A DNA stretch of 64,000 nt from Karstenula rhodostoma CBS 690.94. Its lineage: Eukaryota > Ascomycota > Dothideomycetes > Pleosporales > Didymosphaeriaceae. This document shows, in pieces, positions 48,041 through 60,305 of this stretch (position 1 is the stretch's first letter; each line of letters begins with the position of its first letter). The stretch covers positions 1,039,122 to 1,103,121 of the forward strand of contig MU001492.1 in the NCBI GenBank assembly GCA_010093485.1, in the 5' to 3' direction. The translations under genes and the position numbers were made by a program. The notes beneath the pieces are model-generated. The model was not told where the DNA came from. It did no database searches and saw only the letters and a list, made by a program, of their open reading frames with translations.

Positions 48041-49756
48041 TCAAGCCTTTTTGAAAAAACTAGCGATACTCCCCTGACCCTTGCCGCCAGTCTTCTTGCC
48101 TTTTGCTGCTGTAGACTTGGGTGTAGGTTTCGCCTTCTTGGGTTCTGGTTCGTCTTCTGAAAAGGATTCCCACACGGCTTCCTCTTTCGTAACTTTGGGC
48201 GATCAGATGAATTACAAAGAATGATAGAGATGCAACATACCGAGATAGCCGTCCTCGTCCTGAACCTTCTTCTTCTTCATAACACGTCGCCTGCCGCGTC
48301 TACGACCACCTTGAACAGTAACAGTCTCTTCAGTCTCCACTGGCTGGCTGGGCGTTTCCTTGTCAATCGGAGCATCTTGGGAGGTTTTCTCTCCTGTCGG
48401 TGCATCGGGCATGTCGACTGTTCTCAGTCAGTAGGGTGTCGCAATCGTCATGTCGGGCAGATATACCGTCAGCCTCCATCATTTCTTGAAGTTTCTGCTC
48501 GCGCTCTTCGCGCGCCTTGCGTGCTGCCGCGGCTTTCTGCTCATCAAATTTGACGGCAGGCTCGTCGTCTGCGTCTCCTTCGTCTTCAGACATGCCTTGC
48601 ATAGCTTCTATAGCAACAATCAGTGATGGTCCAATGTTGTCGATCAAAGAGTGTACCATCTTCATCCTTTGGTTTCTCTGCCTCTTTTGCTTTGGGCTTA
48701 GCCTTTGCGAACGACTTGAACAGATTTCCGACGGATGTGTCCTTTTTAGCTTTGGTCTTCGAGTCCAACCTCTTCAAAGACGCAGCAGGGCCAGGCTGAG
48801 GGGTCGATCGACCTGATTTAGACTCTTCTGGGGTGCTTTCTTTATGGGCTGCGACGGCTGGTGCTTGTTTCGTTCCTTCTTTCGCTGCACTGACCGCAGC
48901 TGTGGATTTGACGGTAGCTTTGGTCGCGGGCTTTGCTACAACAGGAGCGTATTTTGTAGTTCTCCGCTTTATGAATATCAGTATGTGGCTACGGGAGTTG
49001 CCTGGGTTTATCTACCTTGATATACGGGTTCTGAATAGAGCCATAGACTCTCCAGCGTTCCAGAGGATCGCCACTTGCGTAGTTGCTGGCTATCTCCTGA
49101 TTGCAGACAGCCAGTAGGTTCATGTTCTGCCGTCCTTAGCTTCCTCGTTTCGTCTTCATATGCGCCCAGCCGTTCGTACCTCGATGGGTCCCGGCTCCAA
49201 ACTGTAAACGTGGATAGAAGTAATGTCCTCAAACTCGCTCTTTGTCTCTGGAGTTCTATGTCAGCACGTGGTCTTGGGCAGGGTGCCAGCAGCGCTACGT
49301 ACTCTCCAGTTCCTCCTCCCTCACCAACACAATAGAAGTGGTGGGCACCGGGCTCTCTGGCGTGTTCTCTGGCTCCGGCAGCGAGCTCATGAAGGGCGAG
49401 CTGCGCATAGCAGTATCGTCTCCATTATGCGCATTATCGTCATTACTGTGCTCAGACGATCGCTCCCTGCCAGTAAGAAGATATGTTGCGTGGACGGACT
49501 TTGGCTGCTTCGTCGTCTGTTCGACATGGAACTCGTACAGCATCCTCGAAGATGTTAGTGGCGCAACGAAAAAGGACTTTGGGTAGTCCCTACTGCTTTG
49601 CGATGTTGACGTGCACCTTGAGCGCTCGACTGAGCAACCGGTACGTGATCTGCGAAACGTGAGCTCGAGCGATTCAAACAAACAACGAAGACCTACCGGT
49701 TGGCCCTCTGCGAGCACGCGGTCCGCGAGGTACTCTCTGTAGCGTTCCTCGGCCAT
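48041..49756 (-). CDS. CDC27: DNA polymerase delta subunit 3 (Cdc27/POLD3 family)
   Basis: Nine exons on the minus strand: 49756-49697, 49649-49594, 49544-49303, 49247-49180, 49126-49016, 48966-48657, 48607-48467, 48417-48241 and 48192-48041. The eight introns are 47-55 bp, all GT-AG and all in phase, giving 438 aa. The N-terminus MAEERYREYLADRVLAEGQP leads into ITYRLLSRALKVHVNIAKQM, LYEFH and SVHATYLLTG, the winged-helix domain that binds the small subunit. A charged middle contains VGNLFKSFAKAKPK and REEREQKLQEMM. Near the end are GRRRGRRRVMKKKKV and VTKEEAVWESFSEDE. The last residues QGSIASFFKKA form a consensus PCNA-interacting (PIP) box. It tethers polymerase delta to PCNA in lagging-strand synthesis (family knowledge). 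Confidence 0.94.
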
Positions 49757-49949
49757 GGCGAGCGGTATGGCTTCCAATGGTTGGTTTCGATGTTCTGAGA
49801 ATGCACAACCGCGGGCAGCGCGACGAAGGCGCGTCTCGCGTAGTCGTGGGCACGCGTCAAATTGGGAAGGCATGACTCGCGCTGAGGCGCAAGCCCACCT
49901 GCCAACCTGCCAACCTAGGCTGCACCTGCAACCCTCAACATACCCCAAC
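49757..49949. promoter_or_regulatory. Bidirectional promoter between POLD3 and TBCD with MCB-like and CCAAT motifs
   Basis: Only 193 bp separate the two start codons. It contains ACGCGT at 49852-49857, the MluI cell-cycle box bound by MBF in yeasts. It also has CCAAT at 49774-49778 and ATTGG at 49861-49865. Functional use of these sites is inferred. Confidence 0.55.
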
Positions 49950-52900
49950 ATGGATACAGGAGGCGACGAAGATGTGAAGCTGCTCAGAGCTTCTATCTCA
50001 CATCTTGCAGGTCTCGAAAAGCTTATCCTGCGGCTTGTGCGGAAATGCAAAAACGATTCCAACGACGTCCGTTCCCAGGTGCGACTGATCGACTTGGGGC
50101 ACATTCAAGCATTGGTACGGCTTGGTAATATCGATATCGAGCCTTCCAGCTGACCGTGTGCAGATTGACCCATTTCAAGAAGATCCTCAACTTTTGGACA
50201 CACACCTAAGAAGTTTCATCCCACCGTTGGTCGCTGCCTATTTGGACTCCCTTCACAAGGGACGCAGATTGGAGCCCAAGAAGGGTTTCGTACCATTGAC
50301 TCATGCGATATGTCGGATTTTGAACCACTTCTGCAAAGTTCGCGGGGAGAAAGTCATCAAAGGGTTCCTTAACAACGAGCCGCGCTATCTGGAACCCGTT
50401 ATTGATGAGTTCGAAGCGGGAGTTGACTCTCCACCAGGAGAGGACGAGCCTCTGTCTCAAGATATCGTACCTTGGACCGAACGCTATGTTTTGTTTCTCT
50501 GGTTGTCCCACTTGATGCTTGCTCCATTCCCTTTAGCATCGATGTCTGTCATGCAGTCATCGCAAGAAGTGGCAACTGCCCTTGACATCAAACTTCCCAT
50601 TGAGGCACCTGGCATTGCCCTTCGAGTGCTTTCTATATGCGTCAAGGCTTTCAACTCAGCCTCCAAAGAAAGAAATGCTGCTGCACATTTACTCGTTCGT
50701 CTCTGCGTTCGGCCCGACATGCAGAAGCTCGGATTGCTGAAAACGCTTGTTCAGTGGTCCCTCAAATTCTTCGACAGTGCCTCGGAAGGGTCAACGAACA
50801 TCCATCAATGCATCGGCATACTCTCTTTTCTCTCCGGACTCGTAACTTCTGCTACGAACGAGGAGATTGGCCCATTCCTTCCCGCCATATACAAGGTTAG
50901 CCAGAACATCATTGCCCAACCGAACCTGGCTTTCGTAAAAACTTCAGCTGTTGCGAGGAAGCTCATCATCAAGACGTTGCGCAACATCGTGGTTCATAGC
51001 CTCCATGCAAGCGAAGCGGTAAACGAGCTCGACACTACTACCGTTGTTGAAGAGGTTATCGAACTTCTTCTAGACTCTGTAGCAGACGGTGACACACCTG
51101 TGAGGTATGCAGCAAGCAAAGCACTCAGCATCATCGCCATGAAACTTGACCTGGAAATGGCCCAAGAGGTGGTTGAGGCGATTCTTGGATCACTCAACGA
51201 AAATGTCTATTGGCAGGGTTCGAGGAGGAATCTCAGCGGAGTCGATCCACTGCGGTGGCATGGGCTGACCCTCACGCTCTCCCAGCTGCTATATCGTCGG
51301 GCCTTGTCCCCCGCTCAGCTGCCCGAAATTTTGAACGCACTCTTACTAGCATTGGCTTTCGAGCAACGGTCAACGACTGGCGGTTCGATAGGGACCAACG
51401 TCCGCGATGCTGCCTGCTTTGGAATCTGGGCTTTATCACGACGATATACAACGGCTGAACTTTCTGCCGTAGAAACGTCTTCGGTCCGAGCCTCTGAACA
51501 CCGGCGAGATGTTTCAATTTTACAGGTGTTAGCGATAGAGTTGCTCGTTGTAGCATGCCTCGACCCAGCTGGTAACATTCGAAGAGGATCGTCCGCTGCG
51601 TTACAAGAGCTTATCGGCCGGCATCCAAATACCGTCTACGAAGGCATCTCGCTGGTCCAAGTTGTTGATTTCCATGCAGTTGGCCTTCGTGAACGCGCCA
51701 TGTGCAGAGTTTCCATCGAAGCGGGCAGGCTACACCAAACTTACTGGGAGGCGTTGTTCGATAACCTGTTAGGTTGGAGGGGGATTGGCTCTTTGGACTC
51801 TGCTTCACGCCTCTTCGCCGCACGCGCCGTGGGACTGCTGACCGTTGGAAAAGCTTCTTCTGTGATTCGTTCCATGTCCGATCGAATCACCCAAGAGCTC
51901 GCGGTACTCAAAACAAGGCAAGTTGAGGAACGCCAAGGCCTAGTTTCTGCGCTGGCTGCTGTGATAGACGAAACCAGTGCGCGAGAAGATCCGAGTGAAG
52001 CGGATGAAACAAAAAAAGGCGCCGGTATCACACATCTCTGGGGTCTGCTTGAAAGAGAACTGAAGCTTGACGACAATACGTTTCTGTCTCCAGCGATGAG
52101 GCCAGACTTCACCGCTTCGTCCATTTGCAACTTATTAGGGGCATTATCGTACATGAGATACTCGCCTGATGAACATGAAGGACCTCAGATACGAGTCGAG
52201 GAACTAACTCGCCTAATGAATCTTTCCCTTGGTCGTCATGCAGACTCTGTTATGGAGGCAATACCACGAACGACCTCTGGCGTTTTGAAGCTTTTACAAA
52301 GGACATCTCCAAAAGATGCGGACTCTTTGGTTGCCGGTTGGCTTACCAGACTTGATAATGAAGCATCGTACAACGGCCTGCGGTGGTCTGGTTTCGCTAT
52401 TGCCCTAGGAGCGTCATACCCATGGCTAGGCTCCAGGGAAACCGAACCGAGCCCTATGCAGAGACAGATTGCCGAAATCTTGCCATTTAGATGTACATCC
52501 GCTGTATCAATCGAGGCTCGAACCGTGGCTCTCTCGGCTCTTAGTATCCTGCTTAAGAATTGCGCGAGGACTACCCCTGTGTCTGATTTACCCTCAGCTA
52601 TAAGAGACCGAATAGCCAACGCTTTGCATGTGGCCTTGAACGACTACACAGTCACGGAACGAGGGGATGTCGGTGCTCTGGTCAGGCTCGAGGCTCTGAA
52701 TACGACAGGAACCGCCTGGGAAACAGGCTTGTTGCGCGGTTCTACCCATGAAGAAGAACTACATGCGGATGTTTTGCGATTGTCTCTTGAAAAGCTTGAC
52801 AAAGTGCGATTGCGAGCTGCACAGGTATTGGAGAAAGGCTCTTATGAGCTTTTTGAAGCAGTCGCGGCTGGCGTGGCAGACGGTGTGTCGTCTTACGCCT

Positions 52901-53624
52901 ACTTCGTGAACGCTCTCACCGTACTGAAACCGTCAAGCTCTCCTGCTATCACTGAAGCCGTTTGTCTCGGCTACATGACCTCCGCAGGCATGGGCTCTGA
53001 GTCAGTTGTCCAGAACTCGCGTGCGGCGCTCCTGGACACCATTGATGCTTGGCCTACTACTGCTACAGGAGATATCGACACGTTCAACTTATTAGACATC
53101 ACCAACTGTCTGTTAGGGCTCTTGAAGCAGAACCTGGAAACAGAACGAGTTTTGCTACCGCTGCTAGAGATATTTGCTTTTCTGTTTGACATGCAGGTCA
53201 TGCATCGCCTTCTGGAGACCTCGTTCAAGTAAGTTTGAGACAAGTTTTCCGCCACTGTGACTGATCATGACAGCTTTCGCGCTCTTCTCTCCTACACGCA
53301 AAAAGCGCATTTCAAATCCACCCATATGCAGAAGCTGCAACTTGCCCTGGATGTGTATCGCGGCCTAGGCACTATTGCGGCGACGCGGGCAGATACCATC
53401 ACAAAACTGAGCAGCATGTTACTGCATCCCTTTCCCAAAGTGAGGCCGGCTTAGACTGATGTCAGGCACTCCCGCTAACGAGAGCGTAGATTCGTATCGC
53501 AGCGGCAGAAACTTTGTGGCTAGTAGCCGGCGAGGAGAGCCTCAAGCGGCAAGATTGGAGTTTGCCATCAAAGAGCTTGAAACCTGCTGTTTCTAGCATC
53601 AAGTCCGCTCTGGCCTGCAAGTAG
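49950..53624 (+). CDS. TBCD: Tubulin-specific chaperone D (tubulin folding cofactor D)
   Basis: Four exons: 49950-50078, 50164-53228, 53274-53439 and 53490-53624, with introns of 85, 45 and 50 bp, giving 1164 aa. The first splice joins NDVRSQ to IDPFQEDPQLLDTHLRSFIP, a typical cofactor D opening. The chain is an all-helical HEAT/ARM solenoid with repeats such as DTPVRYAASKALSIIAMKL and DAACFGIWALSRRY. A family stretch lies at SGLVTSATNEEIGPFLPAIY. The C-terminal domain includes SFNFRALLSYTQKAHFKSTH. The last exon reads IRIAAAETLWLVAGEESLKR. Cofactor D captures beta-tubulin and, with cofactors C and E, forms alpha/beta heterodimers (family knowledge). It is divergent from the POLD3 gene. Confidence 0.95.
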
Positions 53625-55647
53625 CTAAAGTGCCAAGGTCATATTCGATACATTTGGTCGTCGTCGCAAGTCGCAATGTATACATGAGTATTTTGGTGAT
53701 CCTCCCTGGTCCCAAACAGCCGCTTGGTCACAATAACGTGTGGTAGTACCGACCGAGAGTACGAAGTGCGGGAAAAGAGTGACGCCCTTTCACCTCTTAC
53801 TAACATACCGAAGTAGGAAGATTTCCGCGTGTCTGTCATACTTCATCGCCCTTTTGTTTTCTTGGAACTTCCATGATAGGAACTACTTTAGCAGTTGATT
53901 GCAGACGCCCTTCTGCCCTGAACACAAGCTCGATTCCCCATTTGGTACATGGAACCCGATGCCTTTTTTCGATGCAAGGTTTTCTTGACGGAGAAGACGT
54001 TCACAGAGCTGATCCACATAAGCATAATGGCATGATCTGACTTATATGCTGCCATTAAGAACATCGTGTGAATTCTCTCATGAGTCTCCTGTGGAGCGAC
54101 TCTGGACCAGTTTCAAACATCCATTGAGAGGTGGGATAATCGAGAGCCATAGCAGCGACGTGCGCAATGGTAGTTACACTCCCCATCTCAGAGTTTGGCA
54201 ATTTCAAAACCGTAGAACTTGCGACTCTATCAAAAGCAAAAGTCAGGAAATCCTGACCGACTAACTCATCTTATTTGAGTTGGCCTGTTGAAAGTTCATG
54301 TTGTGGAGTACGCTGTTCCTCAAAGCCGGTATACGCATGACGTGATTTGACGAGGATGTATTCGCGCAAGAGCTGATGCACTTATCGATCTTGATGGTTA
54401 CCACTCGTATTACGCTCGATCCCATCGTCGGAAAGGGTGACGCATCGCTAGATGCGTCGTCGTATCCTACGTCCGACGCGAAGGGCGTTGCCCTGGAACC
54501 GCCCTTCGCCCTTCGCCCCTCACCCAACTTACCTAAACATGACAGCTTGCGTGGGCTAGCGAAAGCAAGCCCTACTTATCACTCATCATGATGGACCGTC
54601 TCAGCACCTAGATTGGCAATCCATCAAAGAGTGTCGGATCTTGTCGCCCTCTTCGCCCTTTGCATCGCACCCAACTTGGCCAGCCAAGCATCCTTGTGCA
54701 AGCTGGTTGTACACGGCCGCCCTGTCCCCTCATCGTTTTCGTAGATTTAAATACCCAAGTCCGCACTTGAGCGAGAGTGTCGTATACTGTTGCCCTCGTC
54801 GCCCTTCCCCTCTCCCTCTTTCTTGCCCGATAGGGTAATTTCGTGAGGCCATGTCTAACACAAACGCCCCTATGCCGCTTTCCGGAAGAGCGTAATAGAG
54901 GCTTGCCTAGAGTGAAAGCTTTTTGCCACGGTCAATGCGCTGTAAAGTGATATTGAACCTAAGCAGATGGCAACAGCCAACAATCCAAAGTCTGATGAAC
55001 GGGGAGTGACTGTTGTGCCTGCGGCTGTTGGTCTTTGGCATTGTTGGCTGCGACACGTTAGTGAATGCTGACGGCAATCGGCTCGCTGAAGATGGCACTG
55101 CGCTAACAGCAATTTGAACTTTATATATCAGGTGATGTGAAATACCCGTTGACTGCACGCATTCACATGCCATAGATTCTATATGCGAGGTGTATAGATG
55201 GGCTAACACATAGAAATGCATTCGCAGCAAGTGCGTAATATGTGTTTGTGTATGCCCAGCATCCTACTCTGCTGGGATAAGGGTATATTCCTCCAATCGA
55301 CAAGTCGAAATCATACAGGCTTGGAAACGAAGATTCGAGTCATGTCAGCCCCTTGCGTGGGCTCCCCGGAGTAACGCAGGGTACTCCACTTAATATACCA
55401 GACTGTGATGAACACGCATGTCGGCTGCTTCGCTATTCGAAGGCGCTCGCGTAAAACCCATCATTTGGCGGTGCGTTAGCCGTACAGGTCCTGCCCTCCT
55501 CCTACTCCTAGCGGTATCTGTGGCTTCGCCGTGGTGCCCCACATATTGATCCATTATGCGCATTCTTCTCGAGGAGAAATGATTCGACTGCGTTCAGCTC
55601 TACACTGCCACGGCAGGACAAAGCAGGCTCTATGCATCCTATACACA
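53625..55647. other. Intergenic, nothing coding; weak repeats
   Basis: About 2 kb between converging genes. It contains a perfect 8-bp inverted repeat (gacgcatc-gcta-gatgcgtc, 54439-54458). It also has degenerate copies of a block with agagtgtcg and cgccctt words at 54628 and 54774, and a related CGCCCTTCGCCC stretch near 54502-54535. This could be a decayed small transposon. No gene is supported. Confidence 0.45.
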
Positions 55648-56088
55648 CTATGCTTCACCGGGACGCTTCGTGTTGCAGCTCACGATCTTGACACGGTCGG
55701 CATGGACCTGGCTGTTGTTGTCGAGCTTGAAGTTGATGTCCTTGATGATGAAGGTCCACACGTCGTCGCAGAAGCGGTAGGTATCGAGGTGTCCCTGGGT
55801 AGGTCGGTTAGTCGATGCGGGGACAAGGGACTCGTGGTGCCAACCTTGAAGGTCAAGCGGGCCTTGACCTTGTCAGCGAGCACGTCGGCCACGGCCTTGT
55901 CGAAGTTTGCGAGGATGCGCATGGCGAGCTGCGGCTCTATGCGGCGCTCGGTGATGAGCGTGTCGAGCGTGTCTGTGAGGGCGCCACCGACACTGCGTTT
56001 GTCAGCGCAGGCACTCGTCTGCGGCGCTGGGGAGAGCGCACCTGCTGCGGCGGTACAGCTCGTAGTACTTGGACGCTTCGGTGGCCAT
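55648..56088 (-). CDS. TOA2: Transcription initiation factor TFIIA gamma (small) subunit
   Basis: Three exons on the minus strand: 56088-56042, 55992-55845 and 55794-55648, with 49- and 50-bp introns, giving 113 aa, the usual length of the family. The protein begins [20 protein letters not shown]. It continues [20 protein letters not shown] with [14 protein letters not shown] (the four-helix domain). After [20 protein letters not shown] comes [13 protein letters not shown] (the beta-barrel domain that contacts TBP and DNA). TFIIA stabilises TBP on promoters for RNA polymerase II (family knowledge). It is head-to-head with the V-ATPase c'' gene, 289 bp apart. Confidence 0.96.
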
Positions 56089-56377
56089 GGCGACGGGCGG
56101 AAGGGGGTGTTTCTTATACGGGCGGGGGTGGTGTTCGAGTGCAGGCAGCGCAACTGCGGGTGGGGGTCGTGGTCGGCGTCGGCTTTGACGAGGGCGCCCT
56201 GGAGACAAGCCCAAGAGACCAAGAGACAGCCGCAGCGGGGGTGACTAAGCCATTTCCCGCGCTAGCGGCTAGCTCCGCAGCAGCCATCATGGCAGCTGCA
56301 AGTGTCCATCACCACCACGAGGAGCTCCGTTCCGCCCGCACATCCCCATCTACCGCCCAGCCCCGCCTTCCCTCCCC
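56089..56377. promoter_or_regulatory. Bidirectional promoter between TOA2 and VMA16
   Basis: 289 bp of GC-rich sequence between two divergent housekeeping start codons. The ORFs that run through it are low-complexity and overlap on both strands. No TATA box is obvious. Confidence 0.5.
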
Positions 56378-57167
56378 ATGTCTCTCTCCTACGGCGCAGG
56401 CGGTGCCACCGCGGCCCTGGGCGTCGTCGGCCTGTGTAGGTGCAGCACCCAGCTAGCGCAGGCAGTCACTGATGGCAAACAGACATGCTCTTCCAGGGCG
56501 AAGGAGAAGCCTTCAACGTGCGCACCCCCGCTTCTGGCTCGCGGCCATGGCTGAACATCGTCTAGGTCGGACAATTCATCGAAAGCATATCTCCGTACTC
56601 GTGGGCCAGTTTGGGCATTGGCCTCTGCATCGGCCTCTCCGTTGTAGGGTCGGCCTGGTACGTTGAGTTAGCCATGGGAATGGGATCCGTCTAACGAGCA
56701 CAAGGGGAATTTTCACGACCGGAGTGTCCATTGTCGGAGGAGGTGTCAAGGCCCCGCGGATACGAACCAAGAACCTGATCTCTATCATCTTCTGCGAAGT
56801 CGTTGCCATCTACGGCGTCATCATGGCCATCATCTTCTCCTCGAAGATCCAAGGTGTCAGCGACTATGAAGCCCTGATGAGCCCCCGGAACTACTACACT
56901 GGATTTGCACTCTTCTGGGCTGGCTTGACCGTGGGCATGTGCAATCTCATCTGCGGTGTATCCGTGGGAATCAACGGAAGCAGTGCTGCGTTGGCGGATG
57001 CTGCAGACCCCTCTCTGTAAGTCAAATGCACCTGTCAAGCGTCTTGTATGCTAACGTTGGGTAGTTTCGTCAAGATCTTGATCATCGAGATCTTCAGCTC
57101 TATTCTCGGCCTCTTCGGGTTGATCATCGGCCTTCTGGTACAAGCAAACGCACCCGAATTTGAATAA
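56378..57167 (+). CDS. VMA16: V-type H+-ATPase proteolipid subunit c''
   Basis: Five exons: 56378-56435, 56483-56517, 56566-56657, 56705-57016 and 57065-57167, with introns of 47-48 bp, giving 199 aa. The tiny exon 2 supplies [12 protein letters not shown]. Exon 3 gives [20 protein letters not shown] and a first proteolipid helix. The pore helix reads [20 protein letters not shown], with the proton-carrying glutamate at about 93. The last part, [20 protein letters not shown] then [20 protein letters not shown], ends in a final membrane helix. It is a component of the rotating c-ring in the vacuolar Vo sector (family knowledge). Confidence 0.95.
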
Positions 57168-57511
57168 ACGACCAAGTCAAGGAACGGTTAAGAGTAGACT
57201 GCGTAGCAGCGCATGTATTAAGCTGGATAGCAACGAAGGGTCGACATGGAACCTATGAAGGGGCGTAGCACGAAGCGCAAGCACAGCGTCCACGTCCAAT
57301 TGTCAGGACTATTAGAAGTGTAACGTGTACATAAGAAACTGAAGGCGAAGGGACTTGTATAATGCATGTATCATGAGCGATTCCAGCAAATGAAGTTATC
57401 GATCATTGCATCATCATCCTACGTTCTGTACTCGAAGTGGTCCAAGCTCCTCTGCGGGACATCGCTCCGCATGCACGCCGCGCTAACCTTCTATCATCAC
57501 TTTTGACAAAC
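57168..57511. other. Short intergenic region
   Basis: About 340 bp containing the VMA16 3' region and the promoter of the molybdenum cofactor gene. Nothing else is seen. Confidence 0.5.
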
Positions 57512-59817
57512 ATGGCAGACGGGAAATTAAAAGCCGTAATACTCGTGGTCTCCGAGACTGCATCCGAAGAGCCCTCAACAGACAAATGCATACCAGTCCT
57601 CCGAGACGTATTCGCCCATATTGGAAACGACCAATGGGAGGTCGCCTCCACCGAGATCGTCCCAGATAGCGTTCTTCATATACAGAAGAGCATACGGACA
57701 TGGACCGATAGTGAAGACCCTGTCAATCTGATTGTTACTAGCGGTGGTACAGGCTTTGCGACCAAGGACGTCACGCCTGAGGTATGCTGATTCAAGCGTG
57801 CGTAGATGTGCAATGCACTGACATCGTCCCAGGCAGTAACACCGCTCATAGATAGACACGCACCTGGTCTAGTGTAAGAAAACCTGATGTTGGTGTCGTT
57901 AAGATTAAAACGCTGATACAAGATAGCCACGGAATGCTGGCCTCTTCGTTGGCTGTCACGCCTTGTACGTCCATGTCCACACCACAAATGAACAGGGCTA
58001 ATAGATATCAGTTGCACTTATGGCTCGGCCGGTTGCGGGCGTAAGGAAAGGTACACTCATATTGACGCTGCCTGGATCTCCGAAGGGAGCGAAGGAGAAT
58101 CTGGAAGCTGTGCTCAAACTTTTGCCGCATGCTTGCGTTCAAGCGGCCGGTGCGGCATCGAGACCGTTGCATGTGGGCGGTGTAAAGAAACTTGAAAAAG
58201 ATGCAGGAGTCTCGGCGGATACTAGTGCTGCAGGTACGTGCCTTGGACAGCAAGAGTATACAAAGCACCGTACTGAATGAGTTCTATCAGGAGGAGCAAG
58301 TGGTCATCATCATCATCACCACCATCTCTCTCATGGTCACGGAGGTCATGCGGGCCCAAAGGCACACACCAAATCAGAAGATCGACCACAGTCCAATGAT
58401 CCTAGCGCGGGACCAACTCGTCGATACCGCTCGTCTCCTTATCCCATGCTCGCTGTAGACGAAGCTCTGAAGCTCATAGCAGAGCATACCCCATCCCCGA
58501 TCATCGAGAAAACATCTGTAGACATGTCTCTTGGGGGCTCGGTACTAGCAGAAAACGTGAAAGCTGCAGAGTCTGTTCCCGCATTCCGAGCAAGCATCGT
58601 GGATGGCTACGCCATCAGACTTCCTTCTTCAGGAAAGTTTGCAAAGGGGGTGTACCCTGTGGCTCTTGTTTCGCACGCTCAAGCCGGTGATGTGCAAGAG
58701 CTGAAGGAGGGGCATATTGCTCGTATCACCACCGGTGCCCCACTCCCACCCGGCGCAGACGCTGTCGTCATGGTGGAGGATACGGTTCTTGCATCTCAAA
58801 CCGATGATGGAAAGGAGGAGAAAGAAGTCGAGATCCTCACTGACGAGATCAAAAGCGGAGAGAATGTGCGAGAAGTCGGTAGCGACGTCAAAGAAGGGGA
58901 CGTCATCATGAAGAAGGGCGAAGGCATCACGGTCGTGGGCGGCGAATTTGGACTCCTCGCTTCAGTTGGCACAACAGAGGTATCTATTTACAAGCGCCCG
59001 GTCGTCGGTGTCCTGAGCACAGGCGACGAGATCATTCCGCACGATAGACCAGGTCCGCTCCGACTGGGCGAAGTGCGCGACACGAACCGTCCTACGCTAC
59101 TCACTGCAGTGCGCAGCAACAACTTTGAGGCTGTAGACCTGGGTGTTGTGTCTGATAAGTACGTAGCAGGTCACTCGTGTTCCTTCCATTTTCTGAAGGA
59201 CTGACAAACCGGAAAGCTGACAGAACCGCAGACCTGGAGCACTGGAAGAAACGCTTCGCTCCGCTCTCGCCCGCGTCGATGTGATCATAACCAGCGGCGG
59301 CGTCTCCATGGGTGAACTCGACCTCCTCAAGCCTACCATTGAGCGCTCCCTCGGCGGCACGATTCATTTCGGTCGCGTGAACATGAAGCCTGGCAAGCCC
59401 ACTACCTTCGCCATTGTGCCTACCAAGCACTCTTCTACCACAGCTTCACGCACAACCAAAACCATCTTCTCGCTTCCCGGAAATCCCGCCTCCGCGGTCG
59501 TGACGTTCCATCTCTTCGTGCTACCATCGCTGCACAAGCAAGCTGGCATTGTACCTGCAGGCTTACCGAAGGTGAAGGTGGCGTTAGACGCAGATGTCCG
59601 CATGGATCGGAGTAGGCCTGAATACCACCGTGCAGTCGTGGCAGTGGCGAGAGATGGGACACTGATCGCGAGCAGTACGGGCGGACAGCGGAGCAGTAGG
59701 ATCGGTAGCTTCAAGGGAGCGAATGCGTTGTTGTGTATGCCTGCTGGGGATGGTTCTGTCAAAAAAGGAGAACAGGTGGAAGCGTTGCTTATGGGAAGGA
59801 TTGGGGCGGTGGAGTGA
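57512..59817 (+). CDS. cnxE: Gephyrin-type molybdenum cofactor biosynthesis protein (MogA-MoeA fusion, CnxE-like)
   Basis: Six exons: 57512-57781, 57833-57873, 57927-57964, 58012-58233, 58291-59158 and 59232-59817, with introns of 47-73 bp, giving 674 aa. The N-terminal G domain (about 1-165) holds NLIVTSGGTGFATKDVTPEA, GMLASSLAVTPF and LTLPGSPKGAKENLEAVLKL. It adenylylates molybdopterin. A linker at about 190-245 opens with a run of seven histidines and more H/G repeats. The E domain (about 245-674) has FRASIVDGYAIR, VLSTGDEI, VIITSGGVSMGELDLLKP, NMKPGKPT and SLPGNPASAVVTF, and inserts molybdate. The product serves nitrate reductase and other Mo enzymes (family knowledge). The His-rich linker could bind metal (inference). 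Confidence 0.95.
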
Positions 59818-60305
59818 ACTGAGAGGAGGATTGTTTGGTCGGAACGGGCATGTGTACACTCGCAGCAAACTGTACTCTTCATGGTCACTGTGTCTCCGTC
59901 CCAGAAAGCTTTCAGCGATCTTCAATGTTTCACCACCGCTCCCATGGCCGTAGACTTTGGTTTCACGTGTCTGAGGTCTCGATCTGTTCTGTCAAATGCT
60001 AGTGCGCCGCCCCTCCGGCTGAGCTGTGAGCTGCTGAGGAGGACCGTGGCTTGCAACCATACGTCATTCCAAGAGCCACACGAACGCCCTCCAAAGACCC
60101 GCGCTATTGGCGCCTTCTGATACGTTTCCTTGTAAGAAACATCGAGCTTAGTGTGGGAAAAACCAACGAATGGACTTGAAGTCGATGTTTGCTGGGTTGA
60201 TCGTGACTAAGCTGGACCCTGGCACTCCTCTCGGAATTGTGCTCACGACATGACATACCTCCAGCAAACCACCTACACACGACAGATTGGACGCATCTCC
60301 ACACA
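59818..60305. other. Intergenic, nothing recognised
   Basis: About 490 bp between two co-directional genes. Confidence 0.5.

Noticed and set aside
54376..54591. 71-codon ORF overlapping an 88-codon antisense ORF
   Set aside because: Both are driven by the palindrome and CGCCCTT repeats and have no protein-like pattern.
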